From the NCBI RefSeq assembly GCF_009696275.1, contig NZ_VUMI01000038.1:1-54444 (forward strand): a stretch of DNA of 54,444 nt. The letters are read 5' to 3'. A model generated the notes under the pieces. That model did not search any database and was not told the DNA's origin. It saw only the letters and a list, made by a program, of their open reading frames with translations. Made by a program: the position numbers and the translations under genes. Positions 6,865 through 15,548 of the stretch are shown in pieces. The stretch comes from Eisenbergiella porci. GTDB lineage: Bacteria; Bacillota; Clostridia; Lachnospirales; Lachnospiraceae. Numbering within the stretch: the first letter of the stretch is position 1; each line of letters starts with the position of its first letter.

Positions 6865-7512
6865 TTATCCCTCCTTTATTGTGTTTTTTGTATATTGGTT
6901 GCCGTTCCCGGCACCTGACGCGATAGTTGCGGACACTGTTCGGACTTGTGAAAAGTCGTCCGTGATCACATTGGTTGTCCATTGTCTGGTAGCGCATCCG
7001 GCAAAAAGCGGCTGCGTGATCATTCTTTCGATTTCTATGGCCTCCACATGAGAGCGTGTGCTTTTTACGCGCTCGATCATGCTCAAAAAAGTCGCCATGC
7101 CATCCTCTGTCAGTGTTGCGTTGGTTCTTACTTTGAAGCAATACGGATCGCCGCCGTACTCAAACCACTCCATCACCTCGCCGACTCCGAAAGCAGCGGC
7201 CACAAGTTGTTCGACAGCCCATTTCGTGCCTCGCTTTTCTTTTACACTGTCCGAGACCTTCACGGTGGCCCTTTTTCTGTCGATTGGCCACGAGCTTTGC
7301 CACCAGTCAATGTCAAGCTCCCAGGCAAGCTCGTCGAGTTCCTCGTTTGTTAGCTCGTCGATTTTGTCCCAGGTGCGAAGCGACGAGATCCGGCCGGCCG
7401 GCTGACTGAAAAGAAGGTCGATTGCTTGGGCCAGCGCTTGGTTTGCATCGTCGTCACGCATCCATGCCGGGAGGAGTTTCAACATTTTGACGGCATCTAG
7501 TTTCATTCCCAT
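6865..7512 (-). CDS. Phage tail protein I (P2 gpI family)
   Basis: This 215-residue baseplate component resembles gpI of P2: an N-terminal LLPAWMRDDDANQALAQAID region, then LRTWDKIDELTNEELDELAWELDIDWW and KRATVKVSD, all typical of the family. gpI sits at the baseplate rim and links gpJ to the fibres. It lies between the baseplate J gene and the fibre genes, as in P2. An AAGGAGG site is 7 bases before the ATG at 7512. Confidence 0.85.
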   Translation of the reverse strand: MGMKLDAVKMLKLLPAWMRDDDANQALAQAIDLLFSQPAGRISSLRTWDKIDELTNEELDELAWELDIDWWQSSWPIDRKRATVKVSDSVKEKRGTKWAVEQLVAAAFGVGEVMEWFEYGGDPYCFKVRTNATLTEDGMATFLSMIERVKSTRSHVEAIEIERMITQPLFAGCATRQWTTNVITDDFSQVRTVSATIASGAGNGNQYTKNTIKEG

Positions 7513-7523
7513 AGGCCGCCTCC

Positions 7524-8651
7524 TTACTCGCTGTCTGTGATCGCGTGCGTTACTGTCAGATTTCCGGAGAACTTAGCCACTGTTGTTGAGTTCAGCTCCT
7601 TGAATGTCGGGCTTATCACCTCTACACGTACAGCGCCGACCGCGTCGTCGCTCCAGTTTGGAGCCAGGATCAGTTTGCGAAGGTAGTCCGGGTTTATGTC
7701 TCTGTTTAGCGCCGAGCCTTGCCAGTACACGTACTTGTCGATGGCTCCGCCGTCTCCTTCGATTGTTTCCACGCATGCGCTCTCGTCTGCCTCCGTGGTG
7801 TAGTATTTCAGCTCTATGTCGTAGGCTTCCACGCTCGGAGCCTGAACCTTCACCAGATCGGTGAGTGGCCGTATATCATCCGCGGAGCATTTTTCCAGGA
7901 CTTTCGCAAGTATTGACTCGTCCGGGATCTCTCCGCCGTAGCAGATCGGCGTTATCAATACGACGCCAGGAGAAGGCGAGCCGACCGCTGCATCTGCGAC
8001 GGTGCTGTCTGCTTCCATGGCCCAGTATTTGTATGCGTTAGGGGGACCGGCCACGCTCAGACTTGCGCCGGACGTTCGTATTCTGTCTCGATATGCGTCG
8101 TCCGTTTCCTCGTCAGATCCTCCGGATGTTGCTGCGGTGTTGCTTACGCTGTCAATGTATGGAACCGTATCGACTAGGACGTTGATCTGGCCGATTGTGA
8201 TGCCGTTGGCAGAGCTTCCCCCGGTTTCTGCAGTGACCGGAACATCCACAAAAGTGTCGCCCGCTGCTAGAACGGCCGTTGTGTCTGTTGCAAAATAATT
8301 TGTATAGTCCGAAGTGACTCTGGTCCCCTTCGGTATGATGATATTTTCCGAGATTGCTGTATTCAGTGAAAACCGCTCGGTTGTTGTTGCCGATACTGCT
8401 GCCGATCTGGTCACGTTCTCGCGTTCTCCGAGAGCGTCCAGGACTTCGCCCCTGGCATACCTGAGCATCTTTTGGCGGCACGCATCATTCACGGCATTGA
8501 ATAGGGCCACAACCAGCGGCACCATAGCTTCGCCGAATATGCGGCGTTCATCTCCTGGATATAGATCCTCGCCGCATTTGTTTTCCAGCGAACCGATCAC
8601 GATCTCATAAATCTCGGAGGCGTTCGTTTCGATGAATTTCAGGTCGCTCAT
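7524..8651 (-). CDS. Baseplate J family protein
   Basis: This 375-residue protein matches the baseplate J (P2 gpJ, Mu gp47) wedge family. It has an N-terminal helical part, VLDALGERENVTRSAA, a beta-rich middle (IIIPKGTRVTSDYTNYFATD) and the ETDDAYRDRIRTSGASLSVAG...YKYWAMEAD motif, which is near-diagnostic. It forms the baseplate wedge with gp25/gpW and gpI. Its start overlaps the gp25-like gene by 4 bases. Confidence 0.9.
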   Translation of the reverse strand: MSDLKFIETNASEIYEIVIGSLENKCGEDLYPGDERRIFGEAMVPLVVALFNAVNDACRQKMLRYARGEVLDALGERENVTRSAAVSATTTERFSLNTAISENIIIPKGTRVTSDYTNYFATDTTAVLAAGDTFVDVPVTAETGGSSANGITIGQINVLVDTVPYIDSVSNTAATSGGSDEETDDAYRDRIRTSGASLSVAGPPNAYKYWAMEADSTVADAAVGSPSPGVVLITPICYGGEIPDESILAKVLEKCSADDIRPLTDLVKVQAPSVEAYDIELKYYTTEADESACVETIEGDGGAIDKYVYWQGSALNRDINPDYLRKLILAPNWSDDAVGAVRVEVISPTFKELNSTTVAKFSGNLTVTHAITDSE

Positions 8652-8938
8652 GTTTCTTCCTCCTCGTCGTTAAAATTTACCGATAGATCTGCAACAATGC
8701 CGAAGTCGCCAACTCCATCCGGATCGCCGGCCTCGATGCTGTTGATCTCAACCCTCGGCTCGTATGTTTCCAGCAGCCACTCGGCGTCGGCAGCCATTTC
8801 GTCGGCGCTTTCTGCGGCCGGAGAGTCTACCAGCTCGCCGTCGATGCCTTTCAGCCTCTCGTATGGAACCGAAAAACGTGGCGTCTGGAGAAGGTTGGCC
8901 GCGCATGTCTGAGGCTCGCCGTTTCCTTTTCCTAGCAT
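8648..8938 (-). CDS. gp25/gpW-like baseplate wedge protein
   Basis: This 96-residue protein is just upstream of baseplate J, the fixed place of the GPW/gp25 family that forms the inner baseplate wedge. It contains AEWLLETYEPRVEINSIEA, matching the helix-turn-strand core of gp25 (in many members EPR is conserved). It ends with an acidic Glu tail. The start has a GGAGGG site 6 bases upstream. Confidence 0.7.
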   Translation of the reverse strand: MLGKGNGEPQTCAANLLQTPRFSVPYERLKGIDGELVDSPAAESADEMAADAEWLLETYEPRVEINSIEAGDPDGVGDFGIVADLSVNFNDEEEET

Positions 8939-8953
8939 GTGAGTCCCTCCTTG

Positions 8954-9391
8954 CTATTTTTTCTTTTTCTTTTTCTTATCCGCCTTGGATGCTCCCGATC
9001 TGCTTGACTTGTTGGACGGTTTGACGTTCTCCTCTGTGAACTCCAGAGAGATCTCGGCATACCGGAACCGGCCTTTGCCATCGTTTGTTACGCTTCCCAG
9101 GCTTACTTTTTGGAGCTGGAGGCGGTTGCTTTTCCATTTTTTTCCGTGGATGTATAGGTAATTGGTCTGCCCGATCAAGCCGCGCCAGGTGTAATACTCT
9201 TTTTGAGGATCCACGCCGGCGTTTGCGTGGCATGCGATCGAGAGTTTCACGCTCTCGAGCTCCAGGCTTTTCTTTTTACTTTTGGAGTCTTTGTCCTTTT
9301 TCTCGGCAGCAGTAGAGAAGCCCTCGAAACCTCTGATCTTCTTAGTGCTGATCGTGAAGGACTGATTGCCCCAGCGTCCCATTGTTGCCAT
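8954..9391 (-). CDS. Phage baseplate/tail protein, function unknown
   Basis: This 145-residue protein lies between the small gene at 9404 and the gp25-like gene in the baseplate cluster. It is beta-rich in the middle (SVKLSIACHANAG, QTNYLYIHGKKWKSNRLQLQKVSLGS) and carries a Ser/Lys-rich insert (about 31-41). It ends in a run of Lys after SRSGASKADKKK. Context points to a structural or assembly part of the baseplate hub. I do not recognise a named family. Confidence 0.6.
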   Translation of the reverse strand: MATMGRWGNQSFTISTKKIRGFEGFSTAAEKKDKDSKSKKKSLELESVKLSIACHANAGVDPQKEYYTWRGLIGQTNYLYIHGKKWKSNRLQLQKVSLGSVTNDGKGRFRYAEISLEFTEENVKPSNKSSRSGASKADKKKKKKK

Positions 9392-9403
9392 GAGCTTCCT
9401 CCT

Positions 9404-9610
9404 TTACATTTTGGCCAGGATCACGCCCGTCCCATCTGCGAAGGATAGGAAGGCAACCTGGTCACCTTTTTTTATGTCCTCGTCCTGGAGGTATTTCGGT
9501 ATCTTGTAGAACGTGCTCACGGCATCGATGTTGTCGATCGGCGCCACTCTGAGCATGTTCAGGTTTGCACCTTCTCCAACGGTGAGGACTGTGCCTTTGT
9601 TTGCGGTCAT
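9404..9610 (-). CDS. Small beta-rich phage baseplate protein, unknown
   Basis: This 68-residue protein is composed of short strands (GTVLTVGEGANLNMLRVAP, DQVAFLSFADGTGVILAKM), looking like a small OB or barrel fold. It begins directly after the stop of the gpD-like gene (TAA then ATG) with a GGAGGG site within that gene. In contractile-tail phages a small OB-fold spike or hub protein often lies here, but the match cannot be shown by eye. Confidence 0.55.
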   Translation of the reverse strand: MTANKGTVLTVGEGANLNMLRVAPIDNIDAVSTFYKIPKYLQDEDIKKGDQVAFLSFADGTGVILAKM

Positions 9611-10540
9611 TTAATATCCCTCCAGTGGTTTCCTCAGGAATATCGTGCTCTGGTTTTTGTGGAACTCGTGCCTTACGTGATGCACGAACAATGTCCCGGT
9701 CCATCCCTTAGGCACTGAGGAGCCACCCAGGGTGCATGTAACTCCGGCCGGTATTTCCGGGGAGAGTGTGGTTGTCATTTTCAGGCCGGTGAGGCCCTTG
9801 TTTTTATGCCTGAGAAGCCCGGCCGCATAAATCATACACTCGGCGTTGCTGGATGCCTGGAGGTTCCCGGGTTTTTCCGTGAGCTTTCTGGCAGCCCCAT
9901 TGTTTGCTGCGTACGCGCCTTTGAATTGGCCGACGCTTATCAATGCCGATCCGTATGCTTTGGCCGAATTATCAAAAAACTCGACAAAAGCGCCGTTTGT
10001 GTCTAGTTCCGCAACCGGATCCGCTGCCTCCAGTTCCTTTTCTTTGGCCATTATGATCCGGCCGTCGAATACGACCAGGGCAGCGCCCTCAAGTATTGCA
10101 AGTTTGGCCAGGAAGGCCGCGTCGCTTTCTACTTCTTGCTTGATATACTCGAAGTAGTTGTCGTCTACGCCTATTAGCTCGAAGCTCAGGCTGTTCCTTG
10201 CTGCAATTTCCCCACCGATCTGGCTCAGGTGAGCACGCTCCCAGGCTTTTGTCCTTGGGATCTCGCGCATGTCCGTCGGTGTGGTTGTTGCATATAGTAC
10301 GTGGCCACCGCTTGTCAATTCCTGGTCGAATATAAACAAGCGGCCAGTGTTCAGGCCGTCGCGTTGATAGGTGATAACATCGTCGATCTGTGGCCTCCAT
10401 GTCGTCCAGGCTTCGTCCTCAGGAAAGTGAAGCTCCAGGACATCGGAGCGCTCTGATCCGGTGTATAGGTCGGCCGCTGCCGCGATCGCTGTCACGTCTG
10501 CGGTGATGTCCTTACCGTTGTATGTTAATTTCTCAGCCAC
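9611..10540 (-). CDS. Phage late control gene D-like baseplate hub protein
   Basis: This 309-residue protein has the gpD/gp27-like hub pattern: a beta-rich N-terminus, DVLELHFPEDEAWTTWRPQIDDVI, a central FEYIKQEVESDAAFLAKLA stretch, and a C-terminal barrel (GSSVPKGWTGTLFVHHVRHEFHK). gpD forms the trimeric tail hub that carries the spike. The start is GTG with a GGAGGTGATCC site. The gpX gene lies directly upstream, as in P2-like phages. Confidence 0.8.
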   Translation of the reverse strand: MAEKLTYNGKDITADVTAIAAAADLYTGSERSDVLELHFPEDEAWTTWRPQIDDVITYQRDGLNTGRLFIFDQELTSGGHVLYATTTPTDMREIPRTKAWERAHLSQIGGEIAARNSLSFELIGVDDNYFEYIKQEVESDAAFLAKLAILEGAALVVFDGRIIMAKEKELEAADPVAELDTNGAFVEFFDNSAKAYGSALISVGQFKGAYAANNGAARKLTEKPGNLQASSNAECMIYAAGLLRHKNKGLTGLKMTTTLSPEIPAGVTCTLGGSSVPKGWTGTLFVHHVRHEFHKNQSTIFLRKPLEGY

Positions 10541-10544
10541 CGGA

Positions 10545-10760
10545 TCACCTCCTCCATGGTGGCGTTGTTTCTATGCCGTCAACATCCTCCACGATGGGTA
10601 TGATCAATTCGACGTCAGCGTCGAAAATAATCACGTCAGAGTAGTCTGGATTGGCTTCGATGATGGTCGTCGCCATCTTTTCCTCGTCGTAGAAGTTGAG
10701 GGCGATCATGTCAAACGTGTCGCCCTCTTTGGTTGTGTATTTGTAATACTTAGTAGCCAT
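10545..10760 (-). CDS. Tail protein X (LysM-like)
   Basis: This 71-residue protein begins MATKYYKYTTKEGDTFDMIA and continues NFYDEEKMATTIIEANPDYSDVI...LIIP, which is the LysM-like fold of P2 gpX. gpX binds hub and tape measure during baseplate assembly. I chose the ATG at 10760 because it has an AAAGGAG site upstream, whereas the longer frame to 10805 overlaps the tape-measure gene and lacks one. Its start overlaps the tape-measure end by 11 bases. Confidence 0.85.
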   Translation of the reverse strand: MATKYYKYTTKEGDTFDMIALNFYDEEKMATTIIEANPDYSDVIIFDADVELIIPIVEDVDGIETTPPWRR

Positions 10761-12936
10761 AAGCGGTCTGCTCCTTTCTTCTGATCCAGGTCTCGAGCCA
10801 GTCAAAGAACTCCTGGCCAGCCTCTCGGAGCTGCGCCATGATGTCCGGTCCGTCTCCGGTTGTGTTGACGGTCGGGTTGTAGCTCATACCTGAGAAGTCG
10901 TAGACGACGGTGTTGTTCTCGCTTGCAAGTTCGGAGAGCGAGAAGTCGTCCAGCGTTAGGAGTTGGCCAGCCAGCGAGCTCGTTGTCGTGTTCTGGTTTT
11001 GTCCCAGGACTCCGAGCATCTTGCCGGCTTCCATCCAGTAGCCGATATTGGCCGATCTGTATGCCTGGTCGAAGCTGATCACGGCCTCGGTGCCGGCCTC
11101 GCCGGCGATTGATACGCCGTCCGTGAAGCCTCCAGTTGCCAGCATTGGTATCGTCGGTATGCTAAACCCGAAGTGCTTGCCTCCTAGACCTGGCACCCAG
11201 TCCGGGACGTCGATGCTGATCGAATTGATCGCGCCGATCGCTTTATTCACCAGGCCGATGATCGCATTGATTGGCGTCTTTACGATGCCGACCAGTCCGG
11301 AGAAGGCGGCCTCGAATACAGAGGCGATAGTGCCGACCACGGAGATCACGCCCTCGATCACCGGCATGAGCCCCTGGATTGCAACCGTCAGAACGGTCGA
11401 TATGATAGAGGCAACGGTGGTAATTATAGGCATGAGCGTCTGGATCAGTGAGATCACCGGCGGCAAGAGCGTCGAGATCAGTTGTCCGGCTGCCGCGAGC
11501 ACGGGGCTCAGGGCTGTGAAAAGCTGCGTCACGATAGGAGCCAGGGCTGTCAATAATTCCTGGATCACGGGCAGCAGCGCGGTCACGATTTGAACGACCG
11601 GCGGGATGATCTGCTGGATAATATCCACCAGGATCGGGAGTACGGTCTCGATCAGTACCTGAATTATTGGCATGAGCGCGCTCACGATGGAGATCGCTGC
11701 CGGGATCAGGCTGGTCACAATTTCCACGATCGGCGGGATCACGCTGCTGGCGAGTACGCCGGCCATGCTTACGATCGGCGGGATCAGTTGCGTGAGAAGT
11801 GGGGCGATCTGAGGTACCAGATCTTGCACGATCGGGATGATTGCCTGGGCTAGTTGCCCCAGGATTGGCATGAGCTGAGTCATGGCGTCCGCTGCGATTG
11901 GCATGAGCTCATTGAGCGAGTCGAACAAAGTGCTCGCAAGTGGCTCAAACGCGACTTGAGCTTGCTGCTTGAATAGCTGCAATTTTTCCGCGAAGTCATA
12001 CGTGTCGCCGGCGCATCCGTTTATTGTTTCGCTTGAGCCTTCCAGCTCTGCAGTCAGATCTGCGACCGATAGGGTGCCGTCTCGTATAGCTGCTGCCATT
12101 GATGACGCTGCTTTCGATCCGAAGATCTCCGACGCGATTGTGGTCGCCTCTGTCATGCTTCCGGCGTTCTTGATCTGTTCGGAATATTTGGCCAGGCCTT
12201 CGCTTGCGCTCAGTCCTTCTTTTGCCAGAACTCCGACCGACTTTTTCAATGCACTCATAACCTCGTCGGCATTTACGCCAGCCTTGTCGAGCTGGCCCAG
12301 GAGCGCGGTGGTCTCCTCGAATGAGTAGCCCATTTCTTGCATCTGTGGCGCGAACTTCTGGACGTCTGCCATCAAGTCAGCGAAGCTGACGCCGGTGGAC
12401 TGGGAAGCCTTGAAAACGTAGTCCATTTTGTTCCCCATTTCGTCCGCGTCGATGTTCCACGCCTGGAAGGCCTGGGACGACTCCTCGATAACGCTGCCGA
12501 GATCCTCGCCGAGCATGTCAGCGACCTGGATCGCCTGGGTAGATATACCCTGGAGGGCCGGGCCAGTTAGGCCGAGCCTTGTGTTATAGTCTGCGATCGC
12601 CTGGCTCGCGTCCTCCATGGTGGTCGGTACTGCAGAGTACACGGCCTGGAAGTCGTCCTCGAGGGCTTCGAGAGCCTCGCCCGTTGCTCCGGTTCCGATC
12701 CTGATCGAGTCGTATGCCTTGTCAAACTCGCCGCCGAGCTCTGTGAGAGCTTTGCCGGCCTCAAATACCGCCTTCGTAGTTGCGATTGCGATGCCTCCAG
12801 CGGCCGCACCGACGGCCAGGGCTTTGACATTGATGCCGTCGAGCTTATCAACGACGCCACCTATACTTTTTTCGAGTGTAGGACTCAGAGTTCCGGCAAT
12901 TTCAACGATCGCCTGGAGTGTGTTGCTCTTTGCCAC
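10750..12936 (-). CDS. Tail tape measure protein
   Basis: This 728-residue protein sets tail length and is carried inside the tube. It begins with a helical region, then a TP901-type segment (about 60-320: GEFDKAYDSIRIGTG, DADEMGNKMDYVFKASQSTG, LASEIFGSKAASSMAA-like). It then has a long hydrophobic repeat region (about 345-520) built of units like LIPPIVSMAG, LVPQIAPLLTQ and LLPPVISLIQT. The C-terminus carries GEAGTEAVISFD. By the usual 0.15 nm per residue, a tail of about 110 nm is expected. The start is GTG with an AAGGAGG site, inside the frameshift region of the chaperone genes' end. Confidence 0.9.
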   Translation of the reverse strand: MAKSNTLQAIVEIAGTLSPTLEKSIGGVVDKLDGINVKALAVGAAAGGIAIATTKAVFEAGKALTELGGEFDKAYDSIRIGTGATGEALEALEDDFQAVYSAVPTTMEDASQAIADYNTRLGLTGPALQGISTQAIQVADMLGEDLGSVIEESSQAFQAWNIDADEMGNKMDYVFKASQSTGVSFADLMADVQKFAPQMQEMGYSFEETTALLGQLDKAGVNADEVMSALKKSVGVLAKEGLSASEGLAKYSEQIKNAGSMTEATTIASEIFGSKAASSMAAAIRDGTLSVADLTAELEGSSETINGCAGDTYDFAEKLQLFKQQAQVAFEPLASTLFDSLNELMPIAADAMTQLMPILGQLAQAIIPIVQDLVPQIAPLLTQLIPPIVSMAGVLASSVIPPIVEIVTSLIPAAISIVSALMPIIQVLIETVLPILVDIIQQIIPPVVQIVTALLPVIQELLTALAPIVTQLFTALSPVLAAAGQLISTLLPPVISLIQTLMPIITTVASIISTVLTVAIQGLMPVIEGVISVVGTIASVFEAAFSGLVGIVKTPINAIIGLVNKAIGAINSISIDVPDWVPGLGGKHFGFSIPTIPMLATGGFTDGVSIAGEAGTEAVISFDQAYRSANIGYWMEAGKMLGVLGQNQNTTTSSLAGQLLTLDDFSLSELASENNTVVYDFSGMSYNPTVNTTGDGPDIMAQLREAGQEFFDWLETWIRRKEQTAYGY

Positions 12937-12954
12937 GGTGCCACCTCCTTCCGG

Positions 12955-13478
12955 TTAAAAATATCTATTATGGCGGCCTTTTCCTTTGCCGCGCATTTGG
13001 TTTCGTTTTTGCTGTATTCTCTTATTTTCAGCAGCCAGATCCTCGGCTGCCTCTGCGTATTGGATCAGAAAATCCGTCAGGCGTTTCTGGCTGATCTCTG
13101 TTACGCTTGTGTGGTAGACTCTGGCGAAGTCTCTGATTGCTCGTCGGAGGTCTCGCCCTCTGATCCTTCCGACTTCATAATAAAATTTCGCCCGATCACA
13201 CTTATCTCGATGACGTCACGGCCTTTTACTCGCTCAACATCCTCGAATGTGTAGCCTTCATTGACTGCCAGGATGGCAGCGAAGCCGAGGTATAAGTGGA
13301 ACGGGTAGTCGAGCTCCATCGCTCCGGATCTGTTGCCGTTTGCATGTCCGGCTTTTGCCTTTCTGGTCTCCGCCTCAGCATAAAGCTCCGGCGTGATCTC
13401 GTTGGTGTCGTATTTGAGTTGTTTGACGTTCTTGCCGTCGATCTTGATCGGGTTTACAAGTGTTAATTTTCCTTGCAT
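12955..13478 (-). CDS. Long tail-assembly chaperone made by -1 frameshifting (gpGT/gpE'-like)
   Basis: After 99 codons of the short chaperone frame, a heptamer A-AAT-TTT (minus strand, 13188-13182) stands exactly in register for -1 slippage. The -1 frame then stays open for 75 residues (YYEVGRIRGRDLRRAIRDFA..., ending KGKGRHNRYF) and stops at 12955. The extension is coding-like, basic and helical, and fills what would otherwise be a gap before the tape-measure gene. Tail phages from lambda to P2 make two chaperones this way, and the long form binds the tape measure. The total would be 174 residues. Confidence 0.75.
13101..13478 (-). CDS. Tail assembly chaperone, short form (XkdN/gpG-like)
   Basis: This 125-residue protein begins MQGKLTLVNPIKIDGKNVKQL and contains ELYAEAETRKAKAG and HLYLGFAAILAVNEGYTFEDVERVKGRD, patterns of tail assembly chaperones that act on the tape measure. 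It ends in an acidic Ser/Glu-rich tail (GSEGETSDEQSETSPES), as lambda gpG-type short forms often do. It lies between the tail tube gene and the tape-measure gene, the fixed place of this family. GGAGG precedes the ATG. Confidence 0.8.
   Translation of the reverse strand: MQGKLTLVNPIKIDGKNVKQLKYDTNEITPELYAEAETRKAKAGHANGNRSGAMELDYPFHLYLGFAAILAVNEGYTFEDVERVKGRDVIEISVIGRNFIMKSEGSEGETSDEQSETSPESTTQA
13182..13188 (-). promoter_or_regulatory. Slippery heptamer AAATTTT for -1 ribosomal frameshifting
   Basis: On the minus strand the sequence reads CG-A-AAT-TTT-ATT in the chaperone frame, which fits the X-XXY-YYZ rule. Slipping back one base keeps AAA and TTT pairing in both sites. The next codon becomes TAT and the new frame runs open to 12955. 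No structure downstream was worked out. Confidence 0.7.
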
Positions 13479-13544
13479 GTGGGTTCCTCCTTAATAAATC
13501 AGGCCCAGGAGATCCCGGGCCCGTGTTTGCTTGGTTGTGTTGTA

Positions 13545-14042
13545 TTAGAGCAGCTTTTTCACGTCTGCCATGTAGTCCACGCCGTTGATCTTGAGGATCT
13601 GGTTGAGCCTATCAACCAGCAGCACCTCGGATCCGTCCACGTAGAGCTGATAGCGGAGCACTGTGTATGTGCCGCCGAGCTCTGTGGCGCTTCCTACTTC
13701 GACGCTGATGCCAGGGATCTCCTGAGGGACTACGTTGAGGAAAGCCTTGCATCCGACGTGTGAAACGTCACCGGATGCGTTGACCTTATCCTGAACCCAT
13801 CGGAACTCGACGGCCATCTTCTTGAGTTTATTCATGGAGCCGTAGCCCTTATCAACGCCGATCTTTGTGATCGTCATCGTCATGTCGTCAAGAAGCCCAG
13901 CGATCGGGAGCGATAAAGTTCCCATAGCCTGGAGATCTGCTGTCTGGAGCGCAAGAGACGGAAGCTCAAAAGAGACGTCCTCCGCTGCCTTTGTTTTGTC
14001 GACGTACATGCTGTCAGCAAGTACCGCGGTGTGTTTATCCAT
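13545..14042 (-). CDS. Major tail tube protein (P2 FII family)
   Basis: This 165-residue protein forms the inner tail tube. It contains DVSFELPSLALQTADLQAMGTLSLPIAG near the N-terminus and later KMAVEFRWVQDKVN and LLVDRLNQILKINGVD, as in the P2 FII tube family. It is placed directly after the sheath gene and before the chaperone genes, the expected order. The start follows the sheath stop closely. Confidence 0.9.
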   Translation of the reverse strand: MDKHTAVLADSMYVDKTKAAEDVSFELPSLALQTADLQAMGTLSLPIAGLLDDMTMTITKIGVDKGYGSMNKLKKMAVEFRWVQDKVNASGDVSHVGCKAFLNVVPQEIPGISVEVGSATELGGTYTVLRYQLYVDGSEVLLVDRLNQILKINGVDYMADVKKLL

Positions 14043-14045
14043 GTC

Positions 14046-15530
14046 TTACGCCTCCTCTCCAAAGAACGAGGAGAAGCCCTCGTCTGTATATGTTACCTTT
14101 GCTGTTGCCGACTTCATCGGTGGCGTAGGCGTTGCCATAATGTGGAACATAAAGTCGCCGTTGACCATATTGCTGGTAGGGTTTTCGCTCTCCAGGAAAA
14201 TGATCTCCGGATCTCCGATAAGTGCACCGACGCCCTTGAGCGCGTCGAGCTCGCCTTGCTCACTGATCACGATGCTGTCGCGATCGTTTGGAGTCATAGG
14301 GGCGTCAATCTGCGTTCCGTTTCGCTTCTGGAAACCGTTGGTACAGTGCATGAGCATACGGATATTGTTATCGAAGATAGCAGCCGCATCCATCGAGCCG
14401 TTGTACTGGTACGCGGCCGTATGAGGTCCCCACAACTTGAAAGTTCCCTCCCAGTAGATCAGGGTAGTGATACCTTTTTCGTTGAGGTCGTTGGCCTCCA
14501 TCTGGTCGAAGCCCTGATTTTTCGACTTGTCTCCAAAATATTGAGCTGTTGCCATGATGTCCTCGTTCGACGGGCTCTCGCATGGTACCGCATCATGTTC
14601 CATGTCTGTCGCCATCATTGTCGCCGTTGTGACTGTGCTGAGGTGGTAAACCTTGCCGGCGTTCTTGCTCATTGGCCAGCACACTTTCGAGATCTCTGAT
14701 GTGTACCCGTTCTTTTCTTTCCAGTCAATCGCCTTCGCGATGGTGTCGATGTCCGTGCCGCTTTCCTCGAGAGGGATGTCGGCGTTTACAAAAGCGTCCC
14801 AGTGTCCGTTGATCTTCTGGGCTGCTGAGCATAATGCTCGATATACTTCCGGAATTTGTGACCATCCAGGCGCGGCCATGATGTTGGTGATCGCGTTATG
14901 TCTCAAATACATGAGAGCCACGGCAGCGATGCCGGAGTATTCTCCGCTCTGTGATTTCTGTCCGATGATGTCAGAAGTCTCAACCATTGAAGGATCGACC
15001 TCGTAGAATGTAACGGATATTTCCCCATCGAGAGGATTGGAGTCATTCAGGGACGAGATCGTCACCTTTCCGCTTGTGAAGTTGTAGTCCACGGCGTAGT
15101 CCACGCCCTCGACCTTTTCTGCAATCGCAAGAGTGTCGAGGATCACTGTGTCGCTCAGGAAGGACGCGCGGCCGTTGGAGAACGCGAGCGTCTCTTTTGT
15201 GGCCACTGCCTTTCTGTGAACGTCAGGATCCAGCACGTTGATCATGTAGATCGGGCCTACGTTCTGGACTGTGTTGTTGAAGTGATAGTCCATGACTTCG
15301 CATAATGTGAAGCCGTTTCCTGGCTCCCAGTTGTCGGAATATCCGACCTTTTGCTGGGCCTCGCCGATGTTTCTCAATCGAACGGGAACATTTACCAGGT
15401 CGGCGTCGTCGTAGCCTCTGATCAGGTTAATCGGAGCCGTTCCGAAGTAGACGGCAATTTCATCCACCTGGGCTGTGCTCTTGACCTGGGAAGCTGTGCG
15501 CTCGCCATAGGTTCCGTGCAAATATGCCAT
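14046..15530 (-). CDS. Phage tail sheath protein
   Basis: This 494-residue protein is the contractile sheath. It begins MAYLHGTYGERTASQVKST and has the family's internal GEYSGIAAVALMYLRHNAITNIMAAPGWSQIP region, KINGHWDAFVNADIP, and a C-terminal half with TLIYWEGTFKLWGPHTAAYQY and IFLESENPTSNMVNG. These show a P2/Mu-like contractile tail, so the phage is a myovirus morphotype. It ends 4 bases before the tube gene. Confidence 0.92.
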   Translation of the reverse strand: MAYLHGTYGERTASQVKSTAQVDEIAVYFGTAPINLIRGYDDADLVNVPVRLRNIGEAQQKVGYSDNWEPGNGFTLCEVMDYHFNNTVQNVGPIYMINVLDPDVHRKAVATKETLAFSNGRASFLSDTVILDTLAIAEKVEGVDYAVDYNFTSGKVTISSLNDSNPLDGEISVTFYEVDPSMVETSDIIGQKSQSGEYSGIAAVALMYLRHNAITNIMAAPGWSQIPEVYRALCSAAQKINGHWDAFVNADIPLEESGTDIDTIAKAIDWKEKNGYTSEISKVCWPMSKNAGKVYHLSTVTTATMMATDMEHDAVPCESPSNEDIMATAQYFGDKSKNQGFDQMEANDLNEKGITTLIYWEGTFKLWGPHTAAYQYNGSMDAAAIFDNNIRMLMHCTNGFQKRNGTQIDAPMTPNDRDSIVISEQGELDALKGVGALIGDPEIIFLESENPTSNMVNGDFMFHIMATPTPPMKSATAKVTYTDEGFSSFFGEEA

Positions 15531-15548
15531 TGTTTGTGCCTCCTTTGC

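Noticed and set aside
11048-11593. Long plus-strand frame opposite the tape measure
   Set aside because: It is a shadow of the repetitive hydrophobic region. No ribosome site, and it opposes the operon.
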